A stretch of DNA of 64,000 bases, taken from contig JACSYO010000530.1 of NCBI GenBank assembly GCA_016806645.1, positions 587,501 to 651,500 of the forward strand. Reading direction: 5' to 3'. This document shows, piece by piece, positions 49,367 to 61,104 of the stretch. Both the position numbers and the translations under genes were made by a program. The notes beneath the pieces were generated by a model. The model did not search any database. It was not told where the DNA came from and saw only the letters and a program-made list of their open reading frames with translations. The first letter of the stretch is position 1. Every line of letters starts with the position of its first letter. This stretch comes from Ophiodon elongatus (taxonomy: Eukaryota; Chordata; Actinopteri; Perciformes; Hexagrammidae).

Positions 49367-52349
49367 CTGGACAAAAAGAGAGAACGTATAACTTGCCAGA
49401 CAAATGGGCAACCTGAGCTATAGTCCCACTAAATGTTTCGCCCAGAACTTTAAAAGTCAAGTTGACCTTTTTATATAATAGGACAGCAACCAGTTGCGGG
49501 GGAGTTGCTCTTCTCTCTTGCTCCAGGCGATAAGAGACAGAGATGAATGTTCAATGAGCGAGAGCTCTGGTCTCCTGCTTAAATCCCCAAAAGCTCAGGA
49601 GGGGCATTCCTGGTTTGAATGTGTCACAGCTTGAAGTAGGTGGTGAAATTACCCGTTCAGCTCCAGGTCAAAAAGAATGCTTTTTTTGGGGGGGGTTTTG
49701 CCACCTGTGTCATTTTTCCTTCTCTGGGTCACGTCTTGGCTTAAAAAAAATAATTAATGTATCGCACACTCTTTTTTGGGGGATGACCATGGTTATTTAA
49801 AAAAAACAAAAAACATTTGATGTGAATAGAACAGTAATCCAATTTATCAGTGACATCATCTGTGAGGTTTGTGTGACTATATATGTGTCGAGGGGCATAA
49901 CGCAGAATGTAAACTATTTACAAAAGCAAGGCAAACGTTTTGTCCAGCATCTCACCTGACTTTATAAAGTTTACCATACGTAATATGTACACGTGTGTTA
50001 ACCATATAACGACAAAGTCTACATCTTAGCACGAGAGATCCTTTTGCTCATGCGGAACACGACTACTGAATAAAAAGGGAGACTGAGAGGGTTTAAGGAA
50101 AAATCCCAGGCAGCTTCGAGGAGTTACTTTATGGTGAAATGTTGTCATTCAAATTTAATGTGCATGCTACTTTTCCTCACCCTGCCTCATTTACATATAC
50201 TTAAGTCAGCAGTTTCCTACATTTCCCACACTAAATGTCAACAGCTCTCAGAGTAGGGATGCAAATGTTATGCAAATTTAATGCTGTCCAAATTAGCATG
50301 TGACTACAAGGAAGCAAATTAGTGCATGAAATGGCATTTCACCCCACAACCACCTCACTGCAGAAGTCAGTATCTCAGCTTATGTAGCACATATAATTGC
50401 GTATGAAATGTATGTAATGATTAGTCTATAAAGAAACATTTTCTCTGGATAGATACCACAGCCTGGTGTTTATTGTTCATTGTGTTTTAGAGAGCCAAAA
50501 GGTTTTCTGTAGCTGCACTGGAAATATCCTGACATCACATCCCACTGTGTCTGTCTAGGTAGTCACAGAAACAAGAATATACTTACAACAACCAATACTG
50601 CCTTGTGAAATACATAGTATTTATGTTTCATGTTGTGGATTTGATTTCTTTTTTATCATTACCTGGACCTGGCCTCATGTCGGCCCCTGATTTTTGTGGT
50701 ATCCTTTCAGTTCTAGATGCAAATGCAGCTGTGGGCATGGGATGCTTAGACAGGCCATTATAATCCCCGATGTCATACTGCCCGGGGCCCGGCGAGAGAG
50801 GGTTCTTGGGAACAATCATAGCAGGCACTGATATTGCCAAATAGAATCCCCTCCTACAACACACAGTTCACAGGATACACATTTTTAAACAATTGAAAAT
50901 GAATAACTGGGGGGGTGGGACATAATCAAAGCGATACATATCATGTGTTTACTCACGGCAGGACGGTCCTCTGCACCGGTGCCGGGGTCTGATGGGGACT
51001 GTAGGCTCCTGGGCCTGGTACGTGGTTGTCAAGCGGAGGGAGGATTCTCTGAGTTTTTGACTTGAAGGGGGACAAGACTGCCTTGGAGCCGTTCTGGATT
51101 AAGTAGCCGCTCACGTCATAGTGGCCTTTGACATATTTATGAGGCAAGATTAAGATACATCATACATTCATACATTAAAATGACATTCATACTCGACTTT
51201 TCACGGAGAACTTAGAGGTAATTACATGGCGACGGCGCATTTTTCTTCGGGTACAAAGAGTCGCGTCCAGTTTTTGACAGGAAAGTTGATGTACCATTCA
51301 CTGAGGACAAGCTCTTTCTTATATCACATCTGAGCTGTCAATGCAGAAGAAACAAAACAAAAAGAAGGCTGCACATTAACGACAGGATGCGCAACACGAT
51401 CTTTAAAAGCTACTTGCATAATACACATACATACATCATATTGATTTGGGGCTGGAGTTTTGTGCTTCGGACCATCCAGCTGCACAGCCACAGGCAGCCT
51501 GAACACCCTGGAGACTCCAATGCTGAAGTTATTCTTGTTTATGAAGGTGCTCTGCAGGTTGTATGCATTTGGTCCCGGGAGGCCTCTGCGCGGGTCAATG
51601 GAAGCCCTGGTGGTCTATCGGAGAGGATGATATGACAAATAATTCTCCATTTTTAAAAGCACATGTGGTGTATTGACAGGCAATCAGCTGAATCTAAACT
51701 TTTGGGGTTTTTTTTAGTAATGAAGGGACACATTTTAGACTTGTCATATTGGGAAACAGGATTTACAGAACTTGACGTTAAATTAAGTAAACACTTAAAT
51801 TAATAACATATTGAATAAAATATGAAGGTTTCAAGTGTGACATTGTCTTTGAGTTGACCTCTGTGTCTTTATAATCCTGGCTTCGGCCCTGCTCGGCATG
51901 CACCTGAAATCAGTGCGAGTTACTTGGGGAGCCTGACCTTGGACGCAACAAAACCTGTGGTGCCTTTCTTTGAGAAGGAAGGACTTTCGACTTCAGCGCT
52001 GGAAATAAATCCATAGCTGCCTGGTCCTGGATTTCCATTCTGAAACAAACACAGATTGTCATGTTTATATTGTGTTGTTTTTGTGGCTAATACTTTGTTG
52101 TGATGTTGGGTGAGTCCCTACCAGGCAGACTGGTGAAGGGAATCTCCTGGCTTGAGATGAAAACCCCTTCTTTTCTTGATCTGCTATCACCACTCTTTGG
52201 TATTTTGTTGGCATTGAGGATGAAACAGGAATCGTATCTGCATTTAAATAAATAAAAAAAATTATGATATCATATTTCATAACTTAAAAAATGAACTAAA
52301 GTGTTCCCTTAGACTCACTTTTATTAGCTCCTCGGTACACGTTGCCCAT
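49293..52349 (-). CDS. stpg1: Sperm-tail PG-rich repeat-containing protein 1 (complete, eight exons)
   Basis: Member of the sperm-tail PG-rich repeat family (human STPG1, also called MAPO2), tied to sperm flagella and cilia and, in mammals, to apoptosis after O6-methylguanine damage (family knowledge). Exons high to low: 52349-52319, 52237-52122, 52039-51938, 51614-51435, 51334-51226, 51125-50957, 50853-50663, 49366-49293. Phases agree at every junction and the total is 972 nt, 323 residues plus stop; human STPG1 is about 334. PG-rich repeats visible are NPGPGSYG, LPGPNAYN, APNQYD, VPGPGAYS, SPGPGQYD and RPGPGFYD. It shares a bidirectional promoter with meaf6. Other STPG paralogues are possible, but length and C-terminus favour STPG1. 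Confidence 0.82.
50663..50853 (-). CDS. stpg1: stpg1 exon 7
   Basis: Encodes RGFYLAISVPAMIVPKNPLS, PGPGQYDIGDYNG and ends MRPGP. Acceptor GTTGTAG, donor CCAG|GTAATG, phase 1. Confidence 0.85.
50957..51125 (-). CDS. stpg1: stpg1 exon 6
   Basis: Encodes HYDVSGYLIQNGSKAVLSPF and DNHVPGPGAYSPHQTPAP, with a classic PGPGAY repeat. Acceptor GTCAAAG, donor TGCC|GTGAGT, phase 2. Confidence 0.85.
51226..51334 (-). CDS. stpg1: stpg1 exon 5
   Basis: Encodes LRCDIRKSLSSVNGTSTFLS then KTGRDSLYPKKNAPSP. Two downstream AGs (after CTC and GTCCTC) were excluded because both give immediate in-frame stops. Acceptor TTGACAG, donor CCAT|GTAATT, phase 1. Confidence 0.75.
51435..51614 (-). CDS. stpg1: stpg1 exon 4
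   Basis: Encodes TTRASIDPRRGLPGPNAYNL through TPAPNQYD, two PG-type repeats. Acceptor TCCGATAG, donor ATGAT|GTATGT; exactly 60 codons. Confidence 0.85.
51938..52039 (-). CDS. stpg1: stpg1 exon 3 (first PG-rich repeat)
   Basis: Encodes NGNPGPGSYGFISSAEVESP and ends TTGFVASK. Acceptor TTGTTTCAG, donor CCAAG|GTCAGG; 34 whole codons. Confidence 0.85.
52122..52237 (-). CDS. stpg1: stpg1 exon 2
   Basis: Encodes TIPVSSSMPTKYQRVVIADQ and ends ARRFPSPVCL. Acceptor AAATGCAG, donor CCTG|GTAGGG, phase 0. Confidence 0.8.
52319..52349 (-). CDS. stpg1: stpg1 exon 1
   Basis: Encodes MGNVYRGANK; donor AAAA|GTGAGT, phase 1. The upstream ATG at about 52374 runs into a stop after 13 codons, so this ATG is preferred. 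Confidence 0.65.
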
Positions 52350-52538
52350 GCTTCAGCTGGTCATCACGGAGAAAGTCAGTAAATCTGAAGCCATTTACAA
52401 ACTCACATGTATCGTCGTTATGGCAACGTAAAAACAGCGCTTGGCGCGGTCCTCTCGCGCCACCTGTTGGCGCGTGGCTCGTCCAACAGGCACTTTATAC
52501 CAACCCGCCTCTGTTTTGTTTCTAAAGCTCGATCCATC
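52350..52538. promoter_or_regulatory. Bidirectional stpg1/meaf6 promoter
   Basis: Only 189 bp separate the two start codons of the divergent genes. The interval is TATA-less and GC-rich on the meaf6 side (ggcgcggtcctctcgcgcc, an imperfect palindrome with E2F-like ends), and carries an X-box on the stpg1 side. Both 5' UTRs must start within or overlap it. Confidence 0.75.
52414..52427. promoter_or_regulatory. RFX X-box in the stpg1/meaf6 promoter
   Basis: GTCGTTATGGCAAC fits the X-box consensus RYYNYY-N(1-3)-RRNRAC at every position. It lies 64 bp from the stpg1 start codon. RFX factors drive ciliary and flagellar genes, which fits stpg1. Confidence 0.65.
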
Positions 52539-52628
52539 ATGGCGATGCATGCGAAGGCGACCCCACCACAGATCCCGGACACCCGCCGGGAGCTCGCCGA
52601 ACTGGTGAAGAGGAAACAAGAGCTCGCC
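52539..52628 (+). CDS. meaf6: meaf6 exon 1
   Basis: Encodes MAMHAKATPPQIPDTRRELA ending KRKQELA; the ATG matches the human start MAMHNKA. Donor GCC|GTGAGT, phase 0. Confidence 0.96.
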
Positions 52629-55600
52629 GTGAGTCCTCGTTACCGCGGTTCCCTTTACAGATGAACGCTGCATTAAATGTTATGTTTTACCAGGTGGAAG
52701 TACGGGCGACTCTAACTTTAATATCGGCGTTTGCTAGCTGAGGCCTTGCTAAGTGCTAAGCTAACGTTAGCCAGCTCTCGGCCGTTCATTAGAGTGGCGC
52801 TAGTAGCTCCTGCTAACGTGGCTAGCTAGCTAACGTCCCCGTTAAGACAATACTGTAGGCACCGTGGCGTCATTAACTGTCGTCCACCTGTCTGTTATTG
52901 GCTTTTATGGGGATATTTGGTGACACTCGAGTGCTGCTGGCTTTTTAAAATACATTTAATTTTAAAAGCGTTACCGTTTATACTGCAGCGAATATGCTAA
53001 CTAGTTAGCATAGCTTCAATTTAGCCGCCGCCCGGTTGGCAAAGTTCTCGCGATACTTTAGCTTTACGGGCGCAATACATGGTGACGTGAGGCTGGCTGT
53101 CGTTTAACAACACAAGGGGAATGCATGGTGACAACACAAGTCACACAGAAACAATAGCAGTGAGTAAAATAGTTATTGTAGTGGTTAGACTTGTCTCTCC
53201 TTCTCTCCCGCATCTTGATAACTCATCTGTCTCTGGATCAAAATCAAGAGTCTGAAAAACATTCTCACACATTTATTTGTCTGGTCGTCTGTGCACAGTG
53301 CCTCCTCGTTTCTCACAACTAATTCAAGTTTTCATCTGTTTTCAGGAGACCCTGGTGAACTTAGAAAGACAAATATATGCGTTTGAAGGCAGCTATCTAG
53401 AAGACACTCAGATGTATGGCAACATCATCAGAGGATGGGACCGATACCTCACCAACCAAAAGTAAGTATACCGGACACATTGCTGTCGCAGACTGTCTGC
53501 ATCACTCTTTATCAAGTGTGTATGTAGAACAGAAGAACATAATAACACTTTAGTGAATTTTACAGCTATCACAATAGCCTCAAAATACACATGTACTTGT
53601 GGAATTGCTTTTCAGTACTTAACTGGAAATCACATAATCTTTCCCTTAAACTTTTTTGCAAAATGAAAACTGACAAGAAATGGTTTATCACTGTCTAAGT
53701 GTCACGGAATTAATGAGCAGGTGAGTGGTGGGAACGTAGTGCTATCCCACTATTTAACGTTGACATTTTTGTGTGTGTGTGTGTGTGTGTGTGGGTGGCT
53801 GCCTCAGATTGTTTCAGACTTGTGTGATCCCAACATTTCCAATAACTCCAGGGTGTTTGTGAAGTCAAAATGTATTGGAAAAACATTTCCCAAATTCACA
53901 ACATGTTTTTAATGAAATGTTCTACTTTCTACTGCGGTCAAAAAACTGTTCTCCCGCTAGCTGCTGTGCACAAAGGGAGACTCACACTGACTAGTAATAA
54001 AGCAGTTACACATATGTAGAAATACAATTTTAGCCCCATTGAAATTGTGTATCGTAATCTAATTCATATCATAATACATATTTTTAGCAGAGTCTGTGTG
54101 TTTTTTTTGTGCCAGATAGGCTTGTGGAAAAACTAAATCAAACAGGCGAGGAAATTATATGCAGCAGATGGCGAGCCGCCGTCGTGATGTGTGTGTGTGT
54201 GTGTGTGTGTTTGCAGCCGAGTTCCTTTCAGAGTTGATTAAGGAGCAGGCGAGAAAACGTTTCCATGCAGAATCGATGAATTATCTGATCGGCTCTTCTG
54301 ATCGCCTTCATCGAGACCACCGATCAAACTATTCAGAATGAATATTGTCGTATTGATTGGAGCACCCTTAAGCAATAGCACCGTTAACCATATTTCTGAT
54401 ATTCTAACAGGAACTCCAATAGTAAGACCGATAGAAGAAATAGGAAATTCAAGGAAGCAGAGCGTTTATTCAGCAAGTCATCTGTCACGTCGGTTGCAGT
54501 AAGTTCCTCTCTCACTGGACTTTTTCCCACAATACTTTAGATAAGAAAAGAGCTACTAATTCACTGCACTCTCTGTTTTGATTTGCAGGCGGTTTGTGCA
54601 CTCGGTGGGATACCTGACCACATGAATGAAAAACGTGAGTTTTTATTTTTATTTTTTCTAAATAATTTTCTCAAGCCAAGCAGCCGGTTTCTCCGTCATA
54701 GCCCTCGGTACTTTCTGACACTGAATTTGTGCTGTCGCTTGGGTCCCGTCAGGCGAGGCAGGCAGCGGCACGGAAAGCGACGCCTCTCCAGATCTCCAGA
54801 ACCAAGAGAACGAGCCCAGCCAGGAGGACACAGAGGACGTGGACTCAACGCTGCAAGACCTAAAGCCCCAGAAAGCTGCCTCCTCTTCCTCCTCAGGCAG
54901 CCATCACGGGAGCCACAAGAAGAGGAAGAATAAAAACAGACACAGGTACACGATGAAGATGCAAGAAGCAGTGTGTCATCACGCCGTCTGATCTCTGCTT
55001 CCTTTGCACTCCGATTTGTGCTGTTAATTGACATCCAATTTCAGAATATCTTGATTTGGAATCTGAGTCTATTAATAACTGATCAGTATGTTTACATGCA
55101 CACAAGAAACCAGGTTACTGGGAGAAAGTGGTTTATGTAAATCCATGTTTACATCCAGCAGGCCTGGGGATGGATAACGTTAGTTTATCGATACTACTAC
55201 TACTATTTATAATTAAAAAAAAAAAAAGGTTGTTTGTAGAGCGGCAACAGTGATTTTTACAACAGCAAAGTCACAATATAAACTCATAATATCTCACAAC
55301 AAATCTAAAATGGCAATAAAACAAATCGTCTTCCCAAGAGAAGTTTATGGAGAACGCGGCTATCCGTCAGTATCACTCTGCTGAGGTGATTCGGTGCCTG
55401 CAGATACCGCTGGTAGAAAGAGGAGCTTTGTCTCCGCCGGGAGATACAAGAACAAATGAAGCTAAACAGTTCGACGGAATATAGACAGCTCTTGTTTTAG
55501 TTTGTCTGGAGCTATTAGCTGAGCGAGCGATGGCCGAGAGACTGCTGACGGAGCAGATTGATAAATTATTTTTCTCCATGTTCATGCTGGTTGAACGGGC

Positions 55601-58600
55601 GTATTGATAAAGTATTGTCTTTTATAATAATTTAGCAACGGTGCCTGTTTATTATTGAGTTTCGGTACCCATCCCTAAGCAGACCGGGTAAGATTTCCTC
55701 CCAACCTGATCTCATTTGTTTACATGGCGTAGTCTTTTTAAACGTCTTTTTGATACCAGATGCCTCTCTCTGATTCAGATTCAGACTTTTCCTGATAACA
55801 GTCTGAATGTTACGTAGAAAGAAATCCGATAATAACCCGGTGACTTTAAGGCAGTGGCTCCTGATGTCTTTGGGTCGTGACCTCCTGAAATGAAACTGTC
55901 TACTTGTGACCAGGGTTTAGGCTAGATTACGTATTTTTTATATATTCCATATAAAATAACTACCGGGTATATGTTTTATATAGCTATATAGAAACCTACA
56001 TTTAAACGGCAATAAAACACAATATTATCCAAATTCCAACAAATGTATTTTATTAAAAAAAGCCAGCAGAATGAATTCATAACAAGACATTCAAATTTTA
56101 CATCAACATTTTAATTCTGTACAGCTTTTATTGTTGTACAGCAGTCTATTTATTGTGTATAAATCAGGTATTTCTGCACAGTTGCAGATAAAGATCAGAC
56201 TACACTAATATTATCAAGATTAATATGTGCAGCATTAGATAGTTTCGGCTGCGTAGGATTGTTTACAACTCGTGTGATCCAAACATTTCCAGCAATTTCA
56301 GAGCTTTGTAAATTCCCAAATTTATTATTGAAAAACATTTCCTAAATTCTCATGTTCTTATCTCATGAAATGTTCCGCTTCAATCCATATTTGGCTTATG
56401 ACCTTAGTATAATCATTTGCTGTGAGCAGTTCAAAGAGGGATTTTTCCTGAAGTTGTTTCATTTGAAGGATTTTTAGAGACCTTTTTAGAACAAAGCTAA
56501 AAAATGTATATCGTTTTGTGGAAGAGAAATATATATATATATCGTAGTGGCCGTAATATAAAATGATGCTTGTTTTGGAAGAAGGCTTTCAGACTAGTCT
56601 TGCTGGGTAAAGTTTCCCTGTGACACTGTTAGTCCATAGATGAGTAAAAGGTAATGGGAATATCTGTGTGGGTGTTGTGAATATTTATATCTACGGTCAT
56701 CACATGTAATATTTGTTCATATTAATTTCCAGGGGAAACATTATTATTTTCGGGACAATGCGGTATTTTCTTCTGTGTCATACCTCGGGATTTTGGGGGA
56801 TCTGACACTTCATTAAACTCCAACTTAAGAGCATTTAAACGCACTGATTGTTTATTGGTACGTCTGGTTTTGTTGATTTAAGAGTCGGTGTCGTTCGTTG
56901 AACGAACTGTTCACTGTTGGGTTTGTTAAGCAGAATTGTTGTTTGATGATTAATGTGGCTGTGTGTCACCAACCTTCTGAATAGCGGTGCAACAGATCAT
57001 AAAACTCACGGTTCGGATCGGATCAGCACAAAAGAAAAAAAGGAAGCAAATACAACTTTTAGAGATCCTTGATCACGATTTTTTGCCTCTGATACTAATT
57101 GATGAGTGATGATCCATATTGGCAGATCCATATCCCTTTTGTTGTTTGATTATAGCAGCTGGTCTAAAAGGCTCCAGACTATTTCTTTTGTCACCATCTC
57201 AAAAATAATTTTAACTGCTCCGAATTCGGTGTAAACCATCAAAAAATTCTAAATGTTATCCTCTTACTTTGTTACAGTCATCTTTAATGTGTTTTTTCTT
57301 CATAAAAACACACAATTCAAAGTATTAGTAAATATAAGATTGTATTTTTTTTATTATTTAAAAAAATCTTATCATTTAGTAGTTTTAATGATGTATTATA
57401 AGCTGCTTAGAGCTTTTAGAGTTAGGAAGTTAAACTAATATATATTTATGTTTCTGTGAAAGCATCTCCTTCAAAAACAACTGTTTATTCAAGTTTCTCA
57501 CTATCACTACATTTTACAAGATCACATGTGAACACATCAAGATAATGTTAGAATTTAGCTTCGCCCAATACTCATTTTCACCGAACAGAGCCTGAACGCA
57601 TCTTTATGTAACTGAACTGAACCGTTGGCAGTTAGCGGGGCTTCCACCGTGACCGTTGTGTCTGTAAGAGACCGTTACCAGCTCTCCTGTCAGCTTAAAC
57701 ACGGATGGGGGGGGTCTCTGAACGGATCTCGGATCGACAACGGTCCGTTACACCACTACTACTTAGTGTCAACCGGTTTCCCCCGACTCAGCCCTCACTG
57801 TTCTAACCACGTATTAACACAGCAGGTGCTCCACCTAACACACTGTGGCGGAGTGGTTCTCTCACTCTGTAAAAGTCCGGACCGCGGCGTTATGTAGACT
57901 GTAGGGCTGTAGACTCAGGTGGGTGAATTAACAGTTGCTGCTCTCTTCCTTTCCCTAATGCCGCACCCGCCACCCACCCACCCCCTCCCCCCAAGTCCTT
58001 CTGCCATGTTTGATTATGACTTTGAGTAAGTCTGAATTTTACTTCCTGCTCCTGTGGTCTTTACATCCTGCCTGCTGTGAACCCCATCCTCTGCTCTGTC
58101 TGCTTCTGTTGACCTGACCTTTGAGTTTGAGCCTGCTAGCTATTCAGTCATACTGCATGTCCAACACATCATTCTAATGCACATCAACGTCCAGCACTCT
58201 GGTCTCCATTAGATCTTCTTGCTTGTTATTGGGGTACTTCCACATGTTTCCGACCCCAGAGTGTGCTTCCCCAACTCCAGCAGTTGAAGAAAACATTGCT
58301 GGTTCTGTCCGATGTTTGGCTGGCTACAGATTTGTGCACGAACAAGAACGAACACACGGCCATTTAGTGTTCTTGTTATGAGCTTGTCTTTAGGCTTCTT
58401 CGTGATTACAGTAGTGGTGTCGCTTCTTCCCGTACTTCCCATCAAAGCCAGGTTCGCGATCAATATCCATAATGCAGCCTTTCTTTGTTTCTGTTGCAGA
58501 TTTGACATGAAGGTTAACAAGAAACCACGAGCTGTAAGTTGGAGTTCTTTTTTTTTATTTTATTTTTTTTAACAGTAATACTGTTATTTGGTCAGAAAAC

Positions 58601-58914
58601 TGATTAATTTATTTGCCACACAGCTGGCGATTTATTTTATAGATGAATTGTTTTGTCGATACAATGTCAGAAAATAGTGAAAACGGCATCTTCAAATGTC
58701 GCACAAATGTTTTCATTTTTGTCTAAAAAATCAACTATTCTGACTCGAACCATTATTCCACAATCAAACTAGTTGCTGATTTAAAAAAAAAAAAAAAAAA
58801 ACGTTCTGGCAATCAGATGAACCTTATGAATACTTTGACTGGTCTCGCTGCCTTCATTTCAATAATCGTTGCCATCATTCGTCCCCTGTCCTCCTGCAGG
58901 ACTATTCAACTTAA
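52539..58914 (+). CDS. meaf6: MYST/Esa1-associated factor 6 (complete, eight exons)
   Basis: Small coiled-coil subunit shared by the NuA4/TIP60, HBO1 and MOZ/MORF histone acetyltransferase complexes in the nucleus (family knowledge; Eaf6 homologue). Exons: 52539-52628, 53346-53461, 54411-54498, 54589-54634, 54753-54945, 57996-58025 (microexon), 58500-58533, 58900-58914. Phases agree throughout. The product is 193 residues, or 203 with the microexon; human forms are 191 and 201. Conserved blocks are PPQIPDTRRELAELVKRKQE, NLERQIYAFEGSYLEDTQMY, NIIRGWDRYLTNQK, RNRKFKEAERLFSKSSVTS, KKRKNKNRHR and NKKPRADY. The N-terminal half is the Eaf6 helix and the C-terminus is basic and disordered. The protein adds Ser-Thr after the human C-terminal DY. 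Confidence 0.96.
53346..53461 (+). CDS. meaf6: meaf6 exon 2
   Basis: Encodes ETLVNLERQIYAFEGSYLED through GWDRYLTNQ, nearly identical to human. Acceptor GTTTTCAG, donor AAAA|GTAAGT, phase 2. Confidence 0.96.
54411..54498 (+). CDS. meaf6: meaf6 exon 3
   Basis: Encodes NSNSKTDRRNRKFKEAERLF then SKSSVTSVA. Acceptor TTCTAACAG, donor GCA|GTAAGT, phase 0. Confidence 0.96.
54589..54634 (+). CDS. meaf6: meaf6 exon 4
   Basis: Encodes AVCALGGIPDHMNEK, aligned with human AVSALAGVQDQLIEK. Acceptor GATTTGCAG, donor AAAC|GTGAGT, phase 1. Confidence 0.93.
54753..54945 (+). CDS. meaf6: meaf6 exon 5
   Basis: Encodes GSGTESDASPDLQNQENEPS through SHKKRKNKNRHR, a Ser/acidic stretch followed by a basic patch as in human. 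Acceptor GTCCCGTCAG, donor CACAG|GTACAC, phase 2. Confidence 0.95.
57996..58025 (+). CDS. meaf6: meaf6 30-nt microexon
   Basis: Inserts SPSAMFDYDFE across the junction; the human neural isoform has SPSGMFDYDFE at the same place. Preceded by a C-rich tract ending CCCCCCAAG, followed by GTAAGT. It lies 3.05 kb after exon 5 and 474 nt before exon 7. Confidence 0.88.
58500..58533 (+). CDS. meaf6: meaf6 exon 7
   Basis: Encodes FDMKVNKKPRA, matching human IDLKLNKKPRA. Acceptor CTGTTGCAG, donor GCT|GTAAGT. The exon joins in frame with or without the microexon. Confidence 0.94.
58580..58800. repeat. ATTAATCGAT-type dispersed repeat (family H) in meaf6 intron 7
   Basis: Contains aaaactgattaatttatttg, gtcgatacaatgtcagaaaa and cttcaaatgtcgcac, ending in an 18-nt A run, like the copy near 38 kb. 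Confidence 0.6.
58900..58914 (+). CDS. meaf6: meaf6 last coding exon
   Basis: GACTATTCAACTTAA encodes DYST and stop. Human ends DY, so two residues are added. Acceptor TCCTGCAG. Confidence 0.88.
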   Translation, partial: DYST

Positions 58915-58995
58915 CAAAGACGACTGGAACACCTGGACACACACGAGGAGGACACCTGTAGAGAAACTCAAGATTTCTGGACTTCATGAACTTTG

Positions 58996-59033
<38 letters not shown>

Positions 59034-59395
59034 CTCGGTTGTCATATTTCAGCCTGTACTGTGTATTGCTTGAAACATCCCCCCCTCCCCCCTCTCCCCT
59101 CCGGTCACCTACCTTTGGTCAAGGTTACGATTTTAACCTACCAAGTAGAAATATGGTGTTGCATGTTACTTGAGGCCTGACGAGGCCCCGCGCTAGTAAC
59201 GCACCATTTTGTATAGTGTTAAAAAAAAAAAGATTGTATTTATTATGTAGTTCATTTCCCATTTGTAAGAAACTGTTGCTGTTTTTTTTTTGTTTTTTTG
59301 TTAAGCATCACATAGACATATAACCCCTGAATATTCCGGATTCTTTTATTACATGGTTGTTTTGCAAAAAATAAAATCAAATACAAGTAAAGAAT
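58915..59395 (+). other. meaf6: meaf6 3' UTR
   Basis: About 480 nt to just past the poly(A) signal. It contains a run of 32 T at 59002-59033 and a CU-rich stretch at about 59070-59105, both possible binding sites for pyrimidine-tract proteins. The end is inferred. Confidence 0.65.
59370..59375 (+). terminator. meaf6: meaf6 poly(A) signal AATAAA
   Basis: Canonical hexamer 456 nt after the stop, followed by the T-rich ttttggttgtttt. Confidence 0.7.
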
Positions 59396-60619
59396 ATGTT
59401 TTGGTTGTTTTATAAAAACATCACTCTCCACAGCAGGGAACGAACCCCTGGATGTCGTGACAGCGGCTGCTGAGTCCGTGCTGCCCGTAATAACCCTCCA
59501 TCTTTGTTGTTTCTTCTGTCAATCACGAGCAGATGCACGCCTGTGAAAAATGTAAATTGACCAATTGTCGGATGGAGTTCCCACACATATGGTCCATAAA
59601 AAGTTGCATCATGGAATAGTTCAGTCCAAGTATAAACCGTGTTTACCGAGCTAATATGGAGAGCAGCCAGCACATTCTCTTCTGTCAGTTCTCGGTCTGC
59701 TTTATGAAAATAGTCACGAAGGTAAACACGGAGCACAAAGTGTCGACAGCATCGTGTTTACACAATGTTCTCTGGGTTTTGTCATTCATACATTTTAATG
59801 TCTACTGTTTTAACAAACGAGTGATTCAAACACATGGAAGTTATTGGTTTTTTTTTTTTATATAGTGTTTGGTCAACAAATGTTTGTAAAAGTTACAGCT
59901 TAACATGTTTTTAATCAACATGCAGTGTCCCAAATGTTTCACTAGGCTGCGCCAAACACACGGTGGGCCGTGCAGCTGTAAATGACAATGAAATACAGTC
60001 AAGGAGAGTTTAGATACTTTTCATACTACTTTTGATCTCACCTGTAGTGCTACTTGTCAATCTAGAATGTCTCCGTGCGTTGGGAGACGTCGTCCACAGA
60101 GATGTCCGCCTTCTCTCGAATGCAATGGGACTTAGGTGGCAATCGGCTTCCGGCTTGCCGTGGCTCCATCTTTCTCTATTTCGGATATTGTACAGCTCCT
60201 TTTTAAGAGTACCGCGAAACGTGGAAGTACTTGAACCTTGCAGCGACTAGCACGTTGGTCACATCTGGCCCGACGCGTCGCCACACGGAGGCTATGCAGA
60301 GGAGCCAGAGCTGAAGGGGAGAGTCCGTCCCTGGATTCAGGCTCCATCCAGAGTCACGTTTCAGCTGCTGTGAATCACACAATTACTGTTTTTACTTCTC
60401 TAGAAGATAAGCTATTTTAATTGTTTCTCTCGGCATATTGCAACATCTGTAGGATGTGTTGCAGTTCCATTCTGTACAGACGTTTGTGTTTCCTCTAGAC
60501 AAATGAATCACTCATTAATAACATCGGAGATCTCATACGTAATATGTAATCTGTAGATGATCCCATATAGCGTCTCCATTAGGGCCAGTGAGGTTTAACC
60601 ATTGTTTTTTAAGGGGGAT

Positions 60620-61060
60620 ATCTCATCGGATGGAATGCTGTGAAATTCGGCAGACGTTCGTGGTCCCAAGAGGATGAACCGACTTTGATCACCTGACCTT
60701 TCATCTGCAGGTCAAAGTTTTTACTCATTATTGAAATGCAGTATTTCAACACCTACTGGATGGATTGGCATAACAATTATTTTTATAGACACGGATGGTT
60801 TCAAGCCAATCGCAAAGACTCAATTCCCTTCTCAGCATCACGGGGAAGTTGAACTATTCGGCTTGCCATGAAATTCTATTCAGACATTCATGCCCCCTTC
60901 TCAATTATTAAAACATTAACATTTCATCTAGCTTTAAAATGTGTCAAACGCTTTGGTTTACGAAACCAAATACCTGCACAACTACTGACATTAGCATCCG
61001 CCTCTGCTGTAGTTTGTGTTTATTGCAAATGTTAGCATGCTAAACCACCTGGTGATTCAT
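60620..61060. repeat. Dispersed repeat family A, fragment
   Basis: Contains gtatttcaacacctactgga, aaaccaaatacctgcaca and gcaaatgttagcatgctaaa, which overlap the same consensus as the 17.6-kb copy. Confidence 0.65.
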
Positions 61061-61104
61061 AACATGTGACCGGGCACTGATCATTTACACAGGTTATGGA
61101 GACG

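Noticed and set aside
59430..59500. tRNA-like T-arm text (GGGGTTCGTTCCC on the minus strand)
   Set aside because: No matching acceptor, D or anticodon stems could be folded around it.
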